Source: Pelobacter seleniigenes DSM 18267
Lineage (GTDB): Bacteria > Desulfobacterota > Desulfuromonadia > Desulfuromonadales > Geopsychrobacteraceae
Reading direction: 5' to 3'
Length of the DNA stretch: 64,000 nt
NCBI RefSeq assembly: GCF_000711225.1
Contig: NZ_JOMG01000002.1
Location: 136,501 to 200,500, forward strand
The notes beneath the pieces are model-generated. The model was given only the letters and a program-made list of their open reading frames with translations. It did no database searches and was not told where the DNA came from. The stretch's first letter is position 1. The number at the start of each line of letters is the position of its first letter. Below, piece by piece: positions 34,226 to 43,597 of this stretch. The translations under genes were made by a program, and so were the position numbers.

Positions 34226-36208
34226 TCAGGCCAGCTGTTTCTGTTTCGGCTTATAGCCAAGTTGATTGTTCAGTTCGTTCAACTTAAAGCGTTTCAGCAT
34301 GCTCAGCAATTCGGCAGCCTGGCTGGACAATTCCTCGGCAGCGGAGGCGCTTTCTTCAGCCGTGGCCGTATTCTGCTGAATTACCCGGTCGATCTGGTTG
34401 AGCCCCTGGTTGATCTGACCGATCCCGCTGGCCTGTTCCGTGGAAGCGGAGGCAATCTCTTCAGCCAGATCTGAGACTTTTGAGACCCCGCCATAGATTT
34501 TTTCCAGTGACTTGGCGGTCTGATGGGCTATTTCCACCCCATTCTGGGTTTTTTCGACGGTCCCGGCGATCAGTTCACTGGTTTCCGAGGCCGCTTTGGC
34601 GCTCCGCGCAGCCAGGTTTCTCACCTCTTCGGCAACTACGGCAAAGCCTTTGCCATGCTGCCCGGCCCGAGCGGCTTCGACCGCGGCATTGAGAGCCAGC
34701 AGGTTGGTCTGGAAGGCGATTTCATCAATGACCTTGATGATTTTGTTAATGCTCTGGCCGGCGGTATTGATTTCCGCCATAGCGGCCACCATCCGCTCCA
34801 TTTGCGAATTGCCTTCGTCGGCAGCCTTCTTGGCCTCACTGGAGAGCGTGTTGACTTGGCTGGCGTTCTCGGCGTTGAATTTCGTCTGGCTTGACATTTC
34901 ATTAAGAGAACTTGAGATTTCTTCCAGAGATGCAGCTGACTCGGTTGCCCCCTGAGACAGGGATTGGGAGAAATCACTGACATTCACACTGCCGGAAGAA
35001 ATCTGCTGGCCGGACACCAGCTGTTGACTGACCATGGCGCTCAGGTCGTCCCGCACCTTGAGCAGAGCCCTTCTCAATTCATCCTTTTTGCCGTCTTCAA
35101 CGTCGAGGGCAAAGGTAAGATCACCCATGGCCAGTGCGTCCAAGGCTGCACAAACCTGCTTGAGTTTATCCACCATATTGCTCAAGGAGAACAACAGACG
35201 GCCGACTTCATCCTTGCGCCCAGCTTCGAGGCTAATGTGCAGGTCCCCATCAGCCACCTGATCAACGACCCCGATCACCTTCTTCAGTGACCTCAGGAAA
35301 TCCCGGCTGATCCAGATCAACACCAAGCAAAGCAGAAGTCCGGTCGCAACAGCCCCGATGCTCATCTGCATCAGCGCGGCATGTTTGGACCGGGCTGCCG
35401 CAGCGCCACTTTGTTCAAGCAGCAAAGTACCATTGTCCTTCATTACCGTACTGCGGGCCTTGATATCTTCCATCAGCTGCTTGATGGTCGTTTCAACCGT
35501 ATGCAACTCGGTGCGCGGCTCGACAACAGATTTTAACAAAGTACCATACTGGTCGAGCAGTTCCTTAAAAGTGATCCCATCCTTGGTTTCCAGGCCACCC
35601 ATGTTCTTTTCGTCCAGCTGTTTTTTCAAATCGCCCAGATAGTTAGCGATCTGCTTGGCCTGTTCGGGGTCGCCATTGGCCAGGTAGGCATTGCTGTCAA
35701 CCTGGAGCTTTAAAATCTGCTCACTGAAAGAACCGAACCAGATCTCCTTTTTAACCTTATCACCATAGTCGATGAGAGTTTTTTGCAAACCTTCATCTTT
35801 TTTGAAACCAATGGTTGTTTTCAACTCGGCAAAACGGTGGAAGTTCTTTCTGAAATCCTCACTGGCGGACTCCATCCAGACGATATCCTCTGCCAAAGCT
35901 GACCCTTGCAGGGAGGAGAGCTGTGCCGCCAAAGCGCGTTTGTGTTCAGCGAGCTCCTGATCCATGTCCTTGAGAAAGCCTTCAACCCCGTTCAGCTGTA
36001 AATTTCGACTGTTGTCGGCAATTTTCAGCAAACTCAGTTGAATCTGCGAGGCTTCACCGATTCCCCTGGCAACGGAATCGGCCTTGTTCAAGGACTGGCT
36101 CATATCCGTTAAACCGGAGATGGCCAATGTGGTGACCACGGCAAAACCAAACACAGCCAAGATCAGGACCAGCACCATTTTCTGTTTGAATGTCAAACTG
36201 TTTTTCAC
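34226..36208 (-). CDS. Methyl-accepting chemotaxis protein
   Basis: A 660-residue chemoreceptor. TM1 spans about 11-33, a periplasmic helical sensor about 34-275 and TM2 about 277-299; a HAMP domain follows, then a long coiled signalling domain. The hairpin tip has the conserved INKIIKVIDEIAFQTNLLALNAAVEAARAG-type core (about 490-520) with the GFAVVAEEVRNLA stretch after it, where CheA/CheW bind. The sensor is unrecognised and helical, like a four-helix bundle. It starts with GTG six bases after GGAG. The C-terminus ends KQKQLA without the pentapeptide tether for CheR. Confidence 0.92.
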   Translation of the reverse strand: MKNSLTFKQKMVLVLILAVFGFAVVTTLAISGLTDMSQSLNKADSVARGIGEASQIQLSLLKIADNSRNLQLNGVEGFLKDMDQELAEHKRALAAQLSSLQGSALAEDIVWMESASEDFRKNFHRFAELKTTIGFKKDEGLQKTLIDYGDKVKKEIWFGSFSEQILKLQVDSNAYLANGDPEQAKQIANYLGDLKKQLDEKNMGGLETKDGITFKELLDQYGTLLKSVVEPRTELHTVETTIKQLMEDIKARSTVMKDNGTLLLEQSGAAAARSKHAALMQMSIGAVATGLLLCLVLIWISRDFLRSLKKVIGVVDQVADGDLHISLEAGRKDEVGRLLFSLSNMVDKLKQVCAALDALAMGDLTFALDVEDGKKDELRRALLKVRDDLSAMVSQQLVSGQQISSGSVNVSDFSQSLSQGATESAASLEEISSSLNEMSSQTKFNAENASQVNTLSSEAKKAADEGNSQMERMVAAMAEINTAGQSINKIIKVIDEIAFQTNLLALNAAVEAARAGQHGKGFAVVAEEVRNLAARSAKAASETSELIAGTVEKTQNGVEIAHQTAKSLEKIYGGVSKVSDLAEEIASASTEQASGIGQINQGLNQIDRVIQQNTATAEESASAAEELSSQAAELLSMLKRFKLNELNNQLGYKPKQKQLA

Positions 36209-36694
36209 AAACGACTCCTTTGTTCTCTGTTCTCATGGTGTTAAATAGCTGGGGTTTAAAATCAAAGGAATTCTAGATATTTACATTTGGAGAACACACA
36301 GGAAGATATCACCCGGACCTAATTTCAGCAGGAAGAAGTCATGAAGAGGAAATAGGTCCGACCAAAACATTCGGCTTTCGCCGCAACGCAATCATAAGAC
36401 AGCAGAAATTTAAACATCCTATGAATTAACGATAGTTCATTTATTATCTTTTAACAAGATATTTTTTTGGAATATTTTTATTTTCAGGAACACACTATGG
36501 AGGCAGTCGGAGCCCTCGTCGGCCAGCCAGGGGGATTTCAATTTCCATCGACTTTTCAATGTCCTGCTCACCGCAACAAAACCATCCCATTTTATGCTGT
36601 TTTTTGATAACATAGCGTTTTATTGTGTGCTACCGGAAAGCATTGGACTTTTCTTTCTCAATGGCGGAATGAATGAAAAAGGAGGAACGGTTTG
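36209..36694. other. Intergenic region between divergent genes, no gene seen
   Basis: These 486 AT-rich bases divide the chemoreceptor gene from a small plus-strand gene. A 36-codon frame starting near 36497 lacks a ribosome site and was not accepted. No repeat or RNA was recognised. Confidence 0.5.
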
Positions 36695-36916
36695 ATGATT
36701 CAAGTGGTTTATAAAAACGGCAGAGAGGATGTTGTTGATCAGAAGTTTCTCGATATCCTCTTGTATCTGGGCGAAGTGCAGGAGTTTCGGCGCAGTGACC
36801 ACTGGGTAAATGTCGCTGAAGACCCGATTCGCTCGTTCCACCGCCAGGAGTTTTCAGGTCAGGACCGCAGACGACATGCCCCGACGGAATTCATTTCCGT
36901 CCCGGTCAACGGTTAG
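36695..36916 (+). CDS. Small conserved-type protein, 73 residues
   Basis: A soluble 73-residue protein beginning MIQVVYKNGREDVV. The middle has a RRSDHWVNVAEDPIR segment and the end is basic (QDRRRHAPTEF). The pattern, a short beta start followed by FRRSxxWV and an ERRR-like end, recalls small proteins common in Geobacter relatives, whose function is not known to me. The ATG lies nine bases after GGAGG. It is followed by a clear terminator, so it is its own transcription unit. Confidence 0.7.
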   Translation: MIQVVYKNGREDVVDQKFLDILLYLGEVQEFRRSDHWVNVAEDPIRSFHRQEFSGQDRRRHAPTEFISVPVNG

Positions 36917-36936
36917 CTCCCGCTCACCGATATCAT

Positions 36937-36974
36937 GAAACAGGGCTGGAACTCCTCGGTTCCAGCCCTGTTTC
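36937..36974. terminator. Bidirectional terminator between convergent small genes
   Basis: The stem AAACAGGGCTGGAA/TTCCAGCCCTGTTT lies directly after the 73-residue gene and before the end of the convergent DUF1328 gene. Confidence 0.9.
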
Positions 36975-37001
36975 GTTCGCTTATGACTGCCAGTTGCCCA
37001 C

Positions 37002-37166
37002 TCAGACCTTCGGCTTGCGACCAAAGATCAAAGCGACCACAAAAACAACCAGGAAAATGAAAAACAGGATTTTGGCTATGCCCGCGGCAGTACCGGCAAT
37101 TCCGCCAAAACCAAGCACACCGGCAATCAGGGCGATAACCAGAAAAAGAAAAGCCCAGGACAGCAT
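37002..37166 (-). CDS. DUF1328/YtjA-family small membrane protein
   Basis: A 54-residue protein with two hydrophobic segments (about 4-20 and 30-48) split by a Gly/Ala-rich [14 protein letters not shown] turn and ending in a basic GRKPKV tail. This layout is that of the YtjA (DUF1328) family, found in many bacteria and often linked to stress, with no defined activity. The ATG follows an AAAGGAG site by ten bases. It lies 38 bases after the lipoprotein gene on the same strand, so the two are probably transcribed together. Confidence 0.85.
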   Translation of the reverse strand: MLSWAFLFLVIALIAGVLGFGGIAGTAAGIAKILFFIFLVVFVVALIFGRKPKV

Positions 37167-37204
37167 AATATTATCAACTCCTTTCGCTGGAAAAGGGACT
37201 AAAG

Positions 37205-37486
37205 TTACTCAGTCTTGGTCGCTTTCTTGACCTTTTCCACAGCCTCATCGATTTTTTCACCGGCTTTTTCGGCAACGCCATCGTTATCAAGCTTGTCACC
37301 CACGTTATCTGCGGCATCCTTGATTTTTTCACCGGCCGTGGAAAGGTCCTCTTTGACTTTTTCCGCAGACTGATCGAGCTTTTCACCGGCCTTTTCCGCT
37401 GCGCCGTCGTTGGATTCACAACCGACCGCCAACAACGCAACCAGGCAAAAAACGACAAAGAATAATTTCTTGGACAATCTCACCAT
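37205..37486 (-). CDS. Small lipoprotein with repeated amphipathic helix units
   Basis: A 93-residue protein. Residues 1-22 form a lipoprotein signal with lipobox LAVGC (C23 acylated). The mature part repeats a unit of about 22 residues three times ([54 protein letters not shown]), rich in Lys, Glu and Ala, like LEA or YtjA-linked stress proteins. It may be a coiled, hydrophilic membrane-anchored protein. An AAGGAG site precedes the ATG. Its neighbour is the DUF1328 gene. Confidence 0.75.
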   Translation of the reverse strand: MVRLSKKLFFVVFCLVALLAVGCESNDGAAEKAGEKLDQSAEKVKEDLSTAGEKIKDAADNVGDKLDNDGVAEKAGEKIDEAVEKVKKATKTE

Positions 37487-37663
37487 AAAGCAACTCCTTA
37501 AAAAGCAAAATGCCGGTAAGCAATCTGCTTACTGGCCTTATTTTTAAATATATCACCTTTTTGGTAATATTCAAGCTGCGGGTCGATAGCCATTTTGCTA
37601 TCATCCCCTAACCAGATGATATAAAAGGAAATATTCAAACAGATATAGGCCGCAGCAACAGAC

Positions 37664-37698
37664 AAAAAAAGCCCCGCACTTGCTCCAGCGCGGGGCTT
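37664..37698 (-). terminator. Terminator of the encapsulin operon
   Basis: The stem GCCCCGC/GCGGGGC with a 12-base loop is followed on the minus strand by seven T residues, 27 bases after the encapsulin stop. Confidence 0.9.
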
Positions 37699-37724
37699 GT
37701 CGATCCAATTCTACGGCAGGCCGG

Positions 37725-38525
37725 TTATTTCAACTTGAACCCGACCAGCGCCTCCGGGGCCACAACCCTGAAGGTAAAGGACTCGGTGGCAAACAGATTG
37801 ATCTCAGTTGCGGTGTGGCTGTGATAGCCGATGGAAAAATCCTGGCCGACCGTGAGTTCGAGGTCACCGCCACGGCTGGAGACCAGCAGGGCATCTTTGA
37901 CCAGTTCCGAGTAAATGACCTTGCCTTCGATCTGGCGCTCCAGAATCGACCGCAATGTCCCCCCCGGGGTGCTCCGCGCCAGGAACTTCCAGATCCCCGG
38001 CGAAACCACGAAATTGGCGGGTCCTTCGACCCCTTCCTTTAACATCCGTGCCTGCCCTTCGGAAACGGCATCAACAATGGAATCCATGTCCAGGGTAACC
38101 CCTAACTGTTCTCCTTTGACATGCTCGATCAGGCCTTTCACCGAGCCAGGCTTGAATCCTTCATAGATCGCTTTTTCTTCAAACAGGGCGATTTCCCGGC
38201 AGGCTTCAACCAAGGCATCAAGTTGAATGTCTTTGGCGCCGCGCTCGGCATTATCCAACTCCCAGGTCTGCAGACTGAAATTAACCCGTGCCTCAACCAG
38301 GGGCTGGACCTGATGAATTCCGTAGCCGACCGCGCCGTTCTTGTTTTTTTCCGGCATGGCCAACCGCCCCAGGGTCACGCACGCATGGCCGATACCATGG
38401 GGGCCGTCGATATCGACAAATTTCCGCCCTGATAGATTAGCAACCAGGGTTTCCTTGGCCATGGCATCAATTTCACTCCAGCCGACCGGGCTGATTGGAG
38501 CAAGTTCTCGACGTAATAAATCCAT
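37725..38525 (-). CDS. Family 1 encapsulin shell protein
   Basis: A 266-residue HK97-fold shell protein, the usual length. It begins MDLLRRELAPISPVGW, as encapsulins do, followed by GRKFVDIDGPHG, LVEARVNFSLQTWELDNAERG, GFKPGSVKGL, EGPANFVVSP, VSSRGGDLELTVGQDFSIGY and the tail TFRVVAPEALVGFK. These match the Thermotoga encapsulin at every conserved block. Sixty or more copies self-assemble into a closed nanocompartment that holds a cargo enzyme. The cargo is encoded 22 bases upstream in the same operon. A CAGGAG site precedes the ATG. Confidence 0.97.
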   Translation of the reverse strand: MDLLRRELAPISPVGWSEIDAMAKETLVANLSGRKFVDIDGPHGIGHACVTLGRLAMPEKNKNGAVGYGIHQVQPLVEARVNFSLQTWELDNAERGAKDIQLDALVEACREIALFEEKAIYEGFKPGSVKGLIEHVKGEQLGVTLDMDSIVDAVSEGQARMLKEGVEGPANFVVSPGIWKFLARSTPGGTLRSILERQIEGKVIYSELVKDALLVSSRGGDLELTVGQDFSIGYHSHTATEINLFATESFTFRVVAPEALVGFKLK

Positions 38526-38547
38526 AATGACTCCTGTTTTTGAGATA

Positions 38548-38922
38548 TTATTTTTTCAAACTTCCTATTCCCAGGCCCGCCCCGGACCCAGCATTTGCCG
38601 TCGGGGCTTCCTCGGCCTGGCCCGCTCCGCCCAGGAACTCATCTTCGACTTCCCGCGCACCTTCCTGATAGAATTTTTCCTCTTCCGGATCAAGTTCTTT
38701 GAGTAACCGTAAAAACTCCCCGGCATGAACCTTTTCCTCATCAGCAATATCGATCAGCACCTGCTGGGCCAGGACATTGTCCGTCGATTCGGCGAGCTGC
38801 TGATAGAGCTGGATGGCTTCATATTCCGCGGCGACCATAAAACGGATGGCCCTGACCAGTTCTTGATGGGTCAATTGACGATCATGCTTCAGGACACTGA
38901 AAGGGTGACCAAATTCCGGCAT
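38548..38922 (-). CDS. Encapsulated ferritin-like cargo protein
   Basis: A 124-residue protein: a two-helix ferritin-like domain (about 17-95), a flexible Ala/Gly/Glu linker, and the C-terminal targeting tail GLGIGSLKK that docks inside encapsulin shells. Candidate di-iron ligands are E33 (AEYEAIQLY), E63 and H66 (DEEKVHAGEF). As in encapsulated ferritins, half-bundles would pair to make the ferroxidase centre, oxidising and storing iron in the shell. The start is fixed by an AAGGAGG site five bases away. It is the first gene of the operon with encapsulin. Confidence 0.92.
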   Translation of the reverse strand: MPEFGHPFSVLKHDRQLTHQELVRAIRFMVAAEYEAIQLYQQLAESTDNVLAQQVLIDIADEEKVHAGEFLRLLKELDPEEEKFYQEGAREVEDEFLGGAGQAEEAPTANAGSGAGLGIGSLKK

Positions 38923-38982
38923 TGTTTCCTCCTTGGTAGACTGAAAGATTTCAGAACGATCATGTGTTCTTTTCGGTGTATC

Positions 38983-39010
38983 AGTATAGCCGATGATCCG
39001 GATGAGTCCA
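38983..39010 (-). promoter_or_regulatory. Likely sigma-70 promoter of the encapsulin operon
   Basis: The minus strand has TGGACT, a 16-base spacer and TATACT, about 60 bases before the cargo start. The -10 hexamer matches five of six bases and the -35 four of six. No Fur-type box was seen. Confidence 0.45.
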
Positions 39011-39163
39011 GCCGTGCCCGGACAATTCATGGTTCGCCGGCAGGCCTCAGTCAAGAGGCAAAAACCGCCAGCCACGCCTCCGCCGGGACATATGGCCTCG
39101 TCGTCCAGGAACATCAACGGCGGGAAAGGGGCTGGACGAAAACCGGCCACAGCCGGATCGTGG

Positions 39164-40117
39164 TCAGACCAGGTTGAGCAATTTCAGCTCTTTGGGATGC
39201 GGTTTGAGATAGATCTGGGCGGCCAGGTAGGGCTGGTCATATTTGCGCACAAAATGATTGATCATGGTGATCGGGACAATCAAGGGCAGCAGGCCGTTGC
39301 GATAATCTTCGATCAGCTCGATCAATTCCTGTTTCTCGTCAGGCTCGAGGTGGCGTTTAAAATAACCGAGGATATGATAAAGCACATTGATATGCTTTTT
39401 GACGGTGGTTTGCAGCCGCAACGCTTCCTTCAGCAGCACCAGGTATTCAGCCAGCAGATCGGTCAGCGGTTGCTGTTTGCCGGTGGCGACCAGCCGCCCC
39501 AATTGGCGATAGATCGTTTCGCTATGGGCAAAGATCAACAGTTTATGCCGGGTATGGAAATCAACCAGGGCGCCCAGGTCCGGAGAACTCCCCATCAGCA
39601 ACCGCCAACGCTTCAGGGTAAATATGGCGGTAATAAAATTTTCCCTCAGCTTAGGATCGTTCAGGCGCCCCTCTTCCTCAACCGGCAGGAGCGGAAAATG
39701 TTCCATGAAAATCCGCGCAAAAACCCCGACCCCGACCTTTTTCGGGACCCCGCCGGCGGCGTAAAGTTTGACCCGCTCCATGCCGCTGCTGGGGGATTTC
39801 GATTTAAAAACAAAGCCGTCCAGCTGTTCTTTTTCCAGTTCATGGACCCGCCGCCGCGCCCAATGTTCCATCCGCTCGGTGATGTCTTCACCACTGCGGG
39901 CGAAGACCAGCCGCACCGCGTCCCCCTCATGGCGAACCAGCCGCAAGGTATCGCGCGGTACCGGCAGACCGACCTCCACTTCCGGACAGACCGGGACAAA
40001 GTCGACATAGGCACCCAGCACATCGCGCAGATAACGATCCAGCTTGTGGCCGCCATCATACCTGACCTGAGCGCCGAGCAGACAGCTGCTGACGCCGAGG
40101 CGAATTTTTTCATCCAT
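39164..40117 (-). CDS. DUF523-DUF1722 fusion protein
   Basis: A 317-residue protein with two parts. DUF523 (about 1-150) has SSCLLGAQVRYDGGHK, PVCPEVEVGLPVPR and FKSKSPSSGMERVKLY. DUF1722, the YbgA-type domain (about 190-317), has FHTRHKLLIFAHS, GYFKRHLEPDEKQEL and PHPKELKLLNL. The fused form is common in Proteobacteria, sometimes near photolyase genes; the activity is unknown, and conserved Cys residues in DUF523 hint at metal binding. The start follows an AAGGAG site. It is divergent from the SDR gene. Confidence 0.88.
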   Translation of the reverse strand: MDEKIRLGVSSCLLGAQVRYDGGHKLDRYLRDVLGAYVDFVPVCPEVEVGLPVPRDTLRLVRHEGDAVRLVFARSGEDITERMEHWARRRVHELEKEQLDGFVFKSKSPSSGMERVKLYAAGGVPKKVGVGVFARIFMEHFPLLPVEEEGRLNDPKLRENFITAIFTLKRWRLLMGSSPDLGALVDFHTRHKLLIFAHSETIYRQLGRLVATGKQQPLTDLLAEYLVLLKEALRLQTTVKKHINVLYHILGYFKRHLEPDEKQELIELIEDYRNGLLPLIVPITMINHFVRKYDQPYLAAQIYLKPHPKELKLLNLV

Positions 40118-40350
40118 GCTATAGTCTCCTTGAACAGGTTGTGGAAAAAACCACGCGAAACGAACCACACTCCATTGCAGACGGCCTGCAAACAGTCTAC
40201 TGGGCCCATGGATGGGCATTCAAACGCAATGTCAGATGCTGAACGTATTGTTTTTGTCAGGTCGGCAAAAGGGCAATGGCCCCGGCCTGATTGAGAAAGT
40301 CCCGCAACGGACTTGTTCAATAACCCGATCATAAAACAGGGAGCTAGCTG

Positions 40351-41871
40351 ATGACGACAGAAAAAACCGGCCGGCCCGTTTTTGTCGCCGGCGCCACCGG
40401 GTATATCGGCGGCCGGCTGGTGCCGCGCCTGCTCGATGCGGGCTACCGGGTGCGTGCCCTGGTCCGCGCCCCGGAAAAACTGCAGAGCCGTCCCTGGGGG
40501 GAGCATGAGCTCATGGAGATCGTCAAAGGCGATGTCCTTGATGGCGAAACCCTTAAGCAGGCGTTGGCCGGCTGCCAGAGCGCTTATTACCTGGTCCACT
40601 CCATGAACCCGGCGGTCGGGGATTTCGCCCGCACCGACCGACAGGCTGCCGTCAACATGGCGCAGGCAGCCGCCGCTGCTGGGCTGGAACAAATCATCTA
40701 TCTGGGCGGCCTCGGCGAGACCAGCGGCCAGCTCAGTCATCACTTGGCCTCACGTACCGAAGTCGGCGAACTGCTCCGCCAGGGGCCGGTCCCAGTGACT
40801 ATTTTGCGGGCGGCCATGATCATCGGCTCGGGCAGTGCCTCCTTCGAAATCCTCCGCTACCTGGTCGAGCACCTGCCGGTCATGATCACGCCGCGCTGGG
40901 TCGACACCCCCTGCCAGCCCATCGGTATCCGCAACGTACTGCATTACCTGGTCGGTTGCCTGCAAGTCCCGGCTTTACGCGGCGGCACCTTTGATATCGG
41001 CCAGCCCGAGATCACCAGCTATCGCGCATTAATGAAAATCTATGCAGAAGAAGCCGGGCTGGCGAAGCGCTGGATTATTCCCGTTCCGGTGCTCACCCCC
41101 CGGTTGAGTTCCTACTGGATCCATCTGGTCACGCCGGTCCCCGCGGCCATTGCCCGACCATTGGCGGAAGGGTTGAGCAGCCCGGTCGTCTGCCGTGACC
41201 GACGGGTTATCGAACTGCTCCCCCAGGAGCTGTTCGACGCCCGCAAAGCCATCCGCCTGGCTCTGGATCGGATCAGGCAACAACAGGTGGAAACCGCCTG
41301 GACCGATTCCGGACGCATTCCCCCGGCCGAGTGGAGCATCCCCGGCGATCCGGGCTGGGCCGGTGGTAACCTGTTCGAAGACGCCCGCAAGGTTATTCTG
41401 GCCGGCAGCGCGGAGGAGATCTGGCCGGCGGTCAGTTCCATCGGCGGTGAGGTCGGCTACTATTATGCCGATTGGCTGTGGCGGTTGCGCGGTGCGATCG
41501 ATCGACTCTGTGGTGGGGTCGGGCTGCGCCGCGGCCGCCGCAGCTCCAAAGAGCTGTACCCGGGAGACGCTATCGATTTCTGGCGGGTGGTGGCCGTTGC
41601 CAGGCCCGAGTTCCTGATGCTATCCGCGGAGATGAAAGTCCCGGGCAAGGCGGTGCTGCTGTTCAGGCTCAGGCCGCTGTCCGCCACCAGCACGGAGTTG
41701 CAACAGATCGCCCGCTTCCTGCCGCGCGGCTTACTGGGCCTGCTCTACTGGTATGCGGTGCTGCCGTTTCATCATTTTGTCTTCAACGGTATGCTCAATG
41801 GGATTGCCCGGGCTTCGGGCAAGCAGCTTCTCGCCGCGGCGCAAAAGCAGCCCGCGGCCGACCAGGGCTGA
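40351..41871 (+). CDS. SDR-family protein with C-terminal DUF2867 domain
   Basis: A 506-residue protein. An NmrA-like atypical short-chain dehydrogenase fills about 8-310, with the NAD(P) motif GATGYIGG at 14-21, LVHSM in the middle and no canonical YxxxK catalytic pair. A DUF2867 domain (about 335-490) follows, with an ARKVILAGSAEEIWPAV start and an FHHFVFNGMLNGIA end, related to SRPBCC-like lipid-binding folds. Two-domain proteins of this type are frequent but uncharacterised. The start has a GGAG site. It is convergent with the HDOD gene with only 12 bases between stops. Confidence 0.85.
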   Translation: MTTEKTGRPVFVAGATGYIGGRLVPRLLDAGYRVRALVRAPEKLQSRPWGEHELMEIVKGDVLDGETLKQALAGCQSAYYLVHSMNPAVGDFARTDRQAAVNMAQAAAAAGLEQIIYLGGLGETSGQLSHHLASRTEVGELLRQGPVPVTILRAAMIIGSGSASFEILRYLVEHLPVMITPRWVDTPCQPIGIRNVLHYLVGCLQVPALRGGTFDIGQPEITSYRALMKIYAEEAGLAKRWIIPVPVLTPRLSSYWIHLVTPVPAAIARPLAEGLSSPVVCRDRRVIELLPQELFDARKAIRLALDRIRQQQVETAWTDSGRIPPAEWSIPGDPGWAGGNLFEDARKVILAGSAEEIWPAVSSIGGEVGYYYADWLWRLRGAIDRLCGGVGLRRGRRSSKELYPGDAIDFWRVVAVARPEFLMLSAEMKVPGKAVLLFRLRPLSATSTELQQIARFLPRGLLGLLYWYAVLPFHHFVFNGMLNGIARASGKQLLAAAQKQPAADQG

Positions 41872-41883
41872 AGCTGCTTCGAT

Positions 41884-43137
41884 TCAACCCTCTGCGCCGT
41901 CCGGACCCGCAAAAAAGACCCGCACGATCTGTTTGAACTCCTGATCAACCTTAACCAGGGCCGGCGCAATCATTTCCGGAGTCAAGCCGGTTTCCGTCCA
42001 GGCCCGCTGCTGCAGTTCGGGTATCTCGTTGACCAGCAGGGCCTGGTGCCCGGAGGCATGAGCAAAGATATCGGCCAGATGCACCAGGCAGGCCTCACGG
42101 GAATAGTGGGCCAGGCGGGGGGAATGATGACCGCCGATCATCCGCGTGAGGGCCGATGACAAGCGCCATTTTTCCGCCAAAAATTTGCCGATCAAGCTGT
42201 GATCCATTTTCAGGCATTCCTGTTCCGCCCGGCACATCGGCAGATGTTCCTGCCTGGCCTTGACCACGGCGGCGGCATACTGCTGCGGCATCCGTTCCAG
42301 CATCACCAGCCGGCCGATATCATGCAGGAGCCCGCCGGTAAAATAGGCTTGCGGTTCCTTTTCACCGAGGGCTTCGGCAAAATAACTGGCAAAGAGTCCA
42401 CAGCGGATGGAATGCCGCCAGAACGAGTCCATGTTGAGAACGTCGGAAGGAACCTGGCCGAACTGTTTGACCACCGTAATCCCCAGGGTCAGGTTGGTCA
42501 ACTCGTTGGTGCCGAGCAGGGAAACCGCCCTGGAGACCGAATCGATTTTCCCGGCAAACCCATAAAAAGGACTGTTGACCAGGCGCAACAGGCGCACCGT
42601 CAGGCTGGGATCCTTATCGATGGCATTGGCGATCCGGTAGGAAGAGACGTCGGGTTGTTTCAGCAGTTCGATGATATGCGCATACACCGTCGGCAGGGAA
42701 AACAGCTCGATATCTCCGCGCAACAACTGCGGGATGCTGAGCGGCGGCGGTACTTGCTCAGGATCGACAACCAGGGAGTCGCTGCGGAAGGAGATCGGGT
42801 CCCAGCCGCTTTGCAGGCTCAGTGCCGCACGATGGGTGACATGCCGGTAGAGGGTCGCGATGGGCTCCTGGTCCAGATCATTCAGCACGAAGCGCCGCCA
42901 GAGGTAGGCTTCGGCACGCTCCTGAAACTCGACGCTGGCCTCCTGCTGCTCGGTGTAGCTCTCATCCAGGCTGTCCGCGGCGATATCGGCTTCAATAATC
43001 CCCCAGCCCTTCAACAACGGCAGATGGGCGGCCTGCAAGCAGGCACCTGCCGCGAGCACAAACCGGCCTGTCGGGGTCAACAGGTCCGCAGCCAAAACCA
43101 TTCCTTCGGTCAGATCATCAACATAAACAAGTGCCAA
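41884..43137 (-). CDS. HDOD-domain signalling protein
   Basis: A 417-residue protein. Residues 1-70 resemble the N-terminal DUF3391-type segment of HD-GYP proteins (VYVDDLTEGMVLAADLLTP). The HDOD domain lies at about 140-340: LPTVYAHIIELL, SPFYGFAGKIDSVSRAVSLLGTNELTNL, and GGLLHDIGRLVM with the HD pair. HDOD proteins signal in stress, motility and c-di-GMP networks without a firmly known catalytic role. The start is a TTG with AGGG seven bases upstream. It is divergent from the diguanylate cyclase gene next door. Confidence 0.88.
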   Translation of the reverse strand: MALVYVDDLTEGMVLAADLLTPTGRFVLAAGACLQAAHLPLLKGWGIIEADIAADSLDESYTEQQEASVEFQERAEAYLWRRFVLNDLDQEPIATLYRHVTHRAALSLQSGWDPISFRSDSLVVDPEQVPPPLSIPQLLRGDIELFSLPTVYAHIIELLKQPDVSSYRIANAIDKDPSLTVRLLRLVNSPFYGFAGKIDSVSRAVSLLGTNELTNLTLGITVVKQFGQVPSDVLNMDSFWRHSIRCGLFASYFAEALGEKEPQAYFTGGLLHDIGRLVMLERMPQQYAAAVVKARQEHLPMCRAEQECLKMDHSLIGKFLAEKWRLSSALTRMIGGHHSPRLAHYSREACLVHLADIFAHASGHQALLVNEIPELQQRAWTETGLTPEMIAPALVKVDQEFKQIVRVFFAGPDGAEG

Positions 43138-43597
43138 AATAATACCCTGTCACTATTTTCTGTTCAGCCGCGCAGATGGCCGGTCGGGACAAGGCCCCTA
43201 CCAGCGGCAGTCAAGCGCCTGCTATTGCAAGCGCTGCACAGCAAAGCAGCTAAAGAGATACGCAATCCGCTTCCCCTAGCACACGCCAGCGGTGGAAAGA
43301 AGCTGACTCAATCATAGAATATTCTGAACATTAAGAACAGATTCTTATTGGACTGTCCCAACCTGCCCCTGGATATCAGGACAAAGTCATATCAATAAGA
43401 CAAAAACACCCGGCAACGAAATATTCTGAAATTTTCTGCTCATACTGGTTCTTTCCTGAGCCAGGCCCGTGTTATTATAGGGATATTTCTCACAAGGTGG
43501 AGAAAAAGTTCATCCCGGCATCGACTTTAAACCGGTTTGAAAAATCATCATGTCAGCCACCAGCTGTCTGACCGGCAGCCTGTCAAAGAGGCACACT
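43138..43597. other. Intergenic region between divergent signalling genes
   Basis: These 460 bases separate the HDOD and diguanylate cyclase genes. The right end may include some codons if an earlier in-frame ATG at 43550 is used, but that ATG has no ribosome site. No repeat, riboswitch or RNA was recognised. Confidence 0.5.

Noticed and set aside
36497-36607. 36-codon frame in the gap upstream of the 73-residue gene
   Set aside because: No ribosome site, no hydrophobic or conserved pattern.
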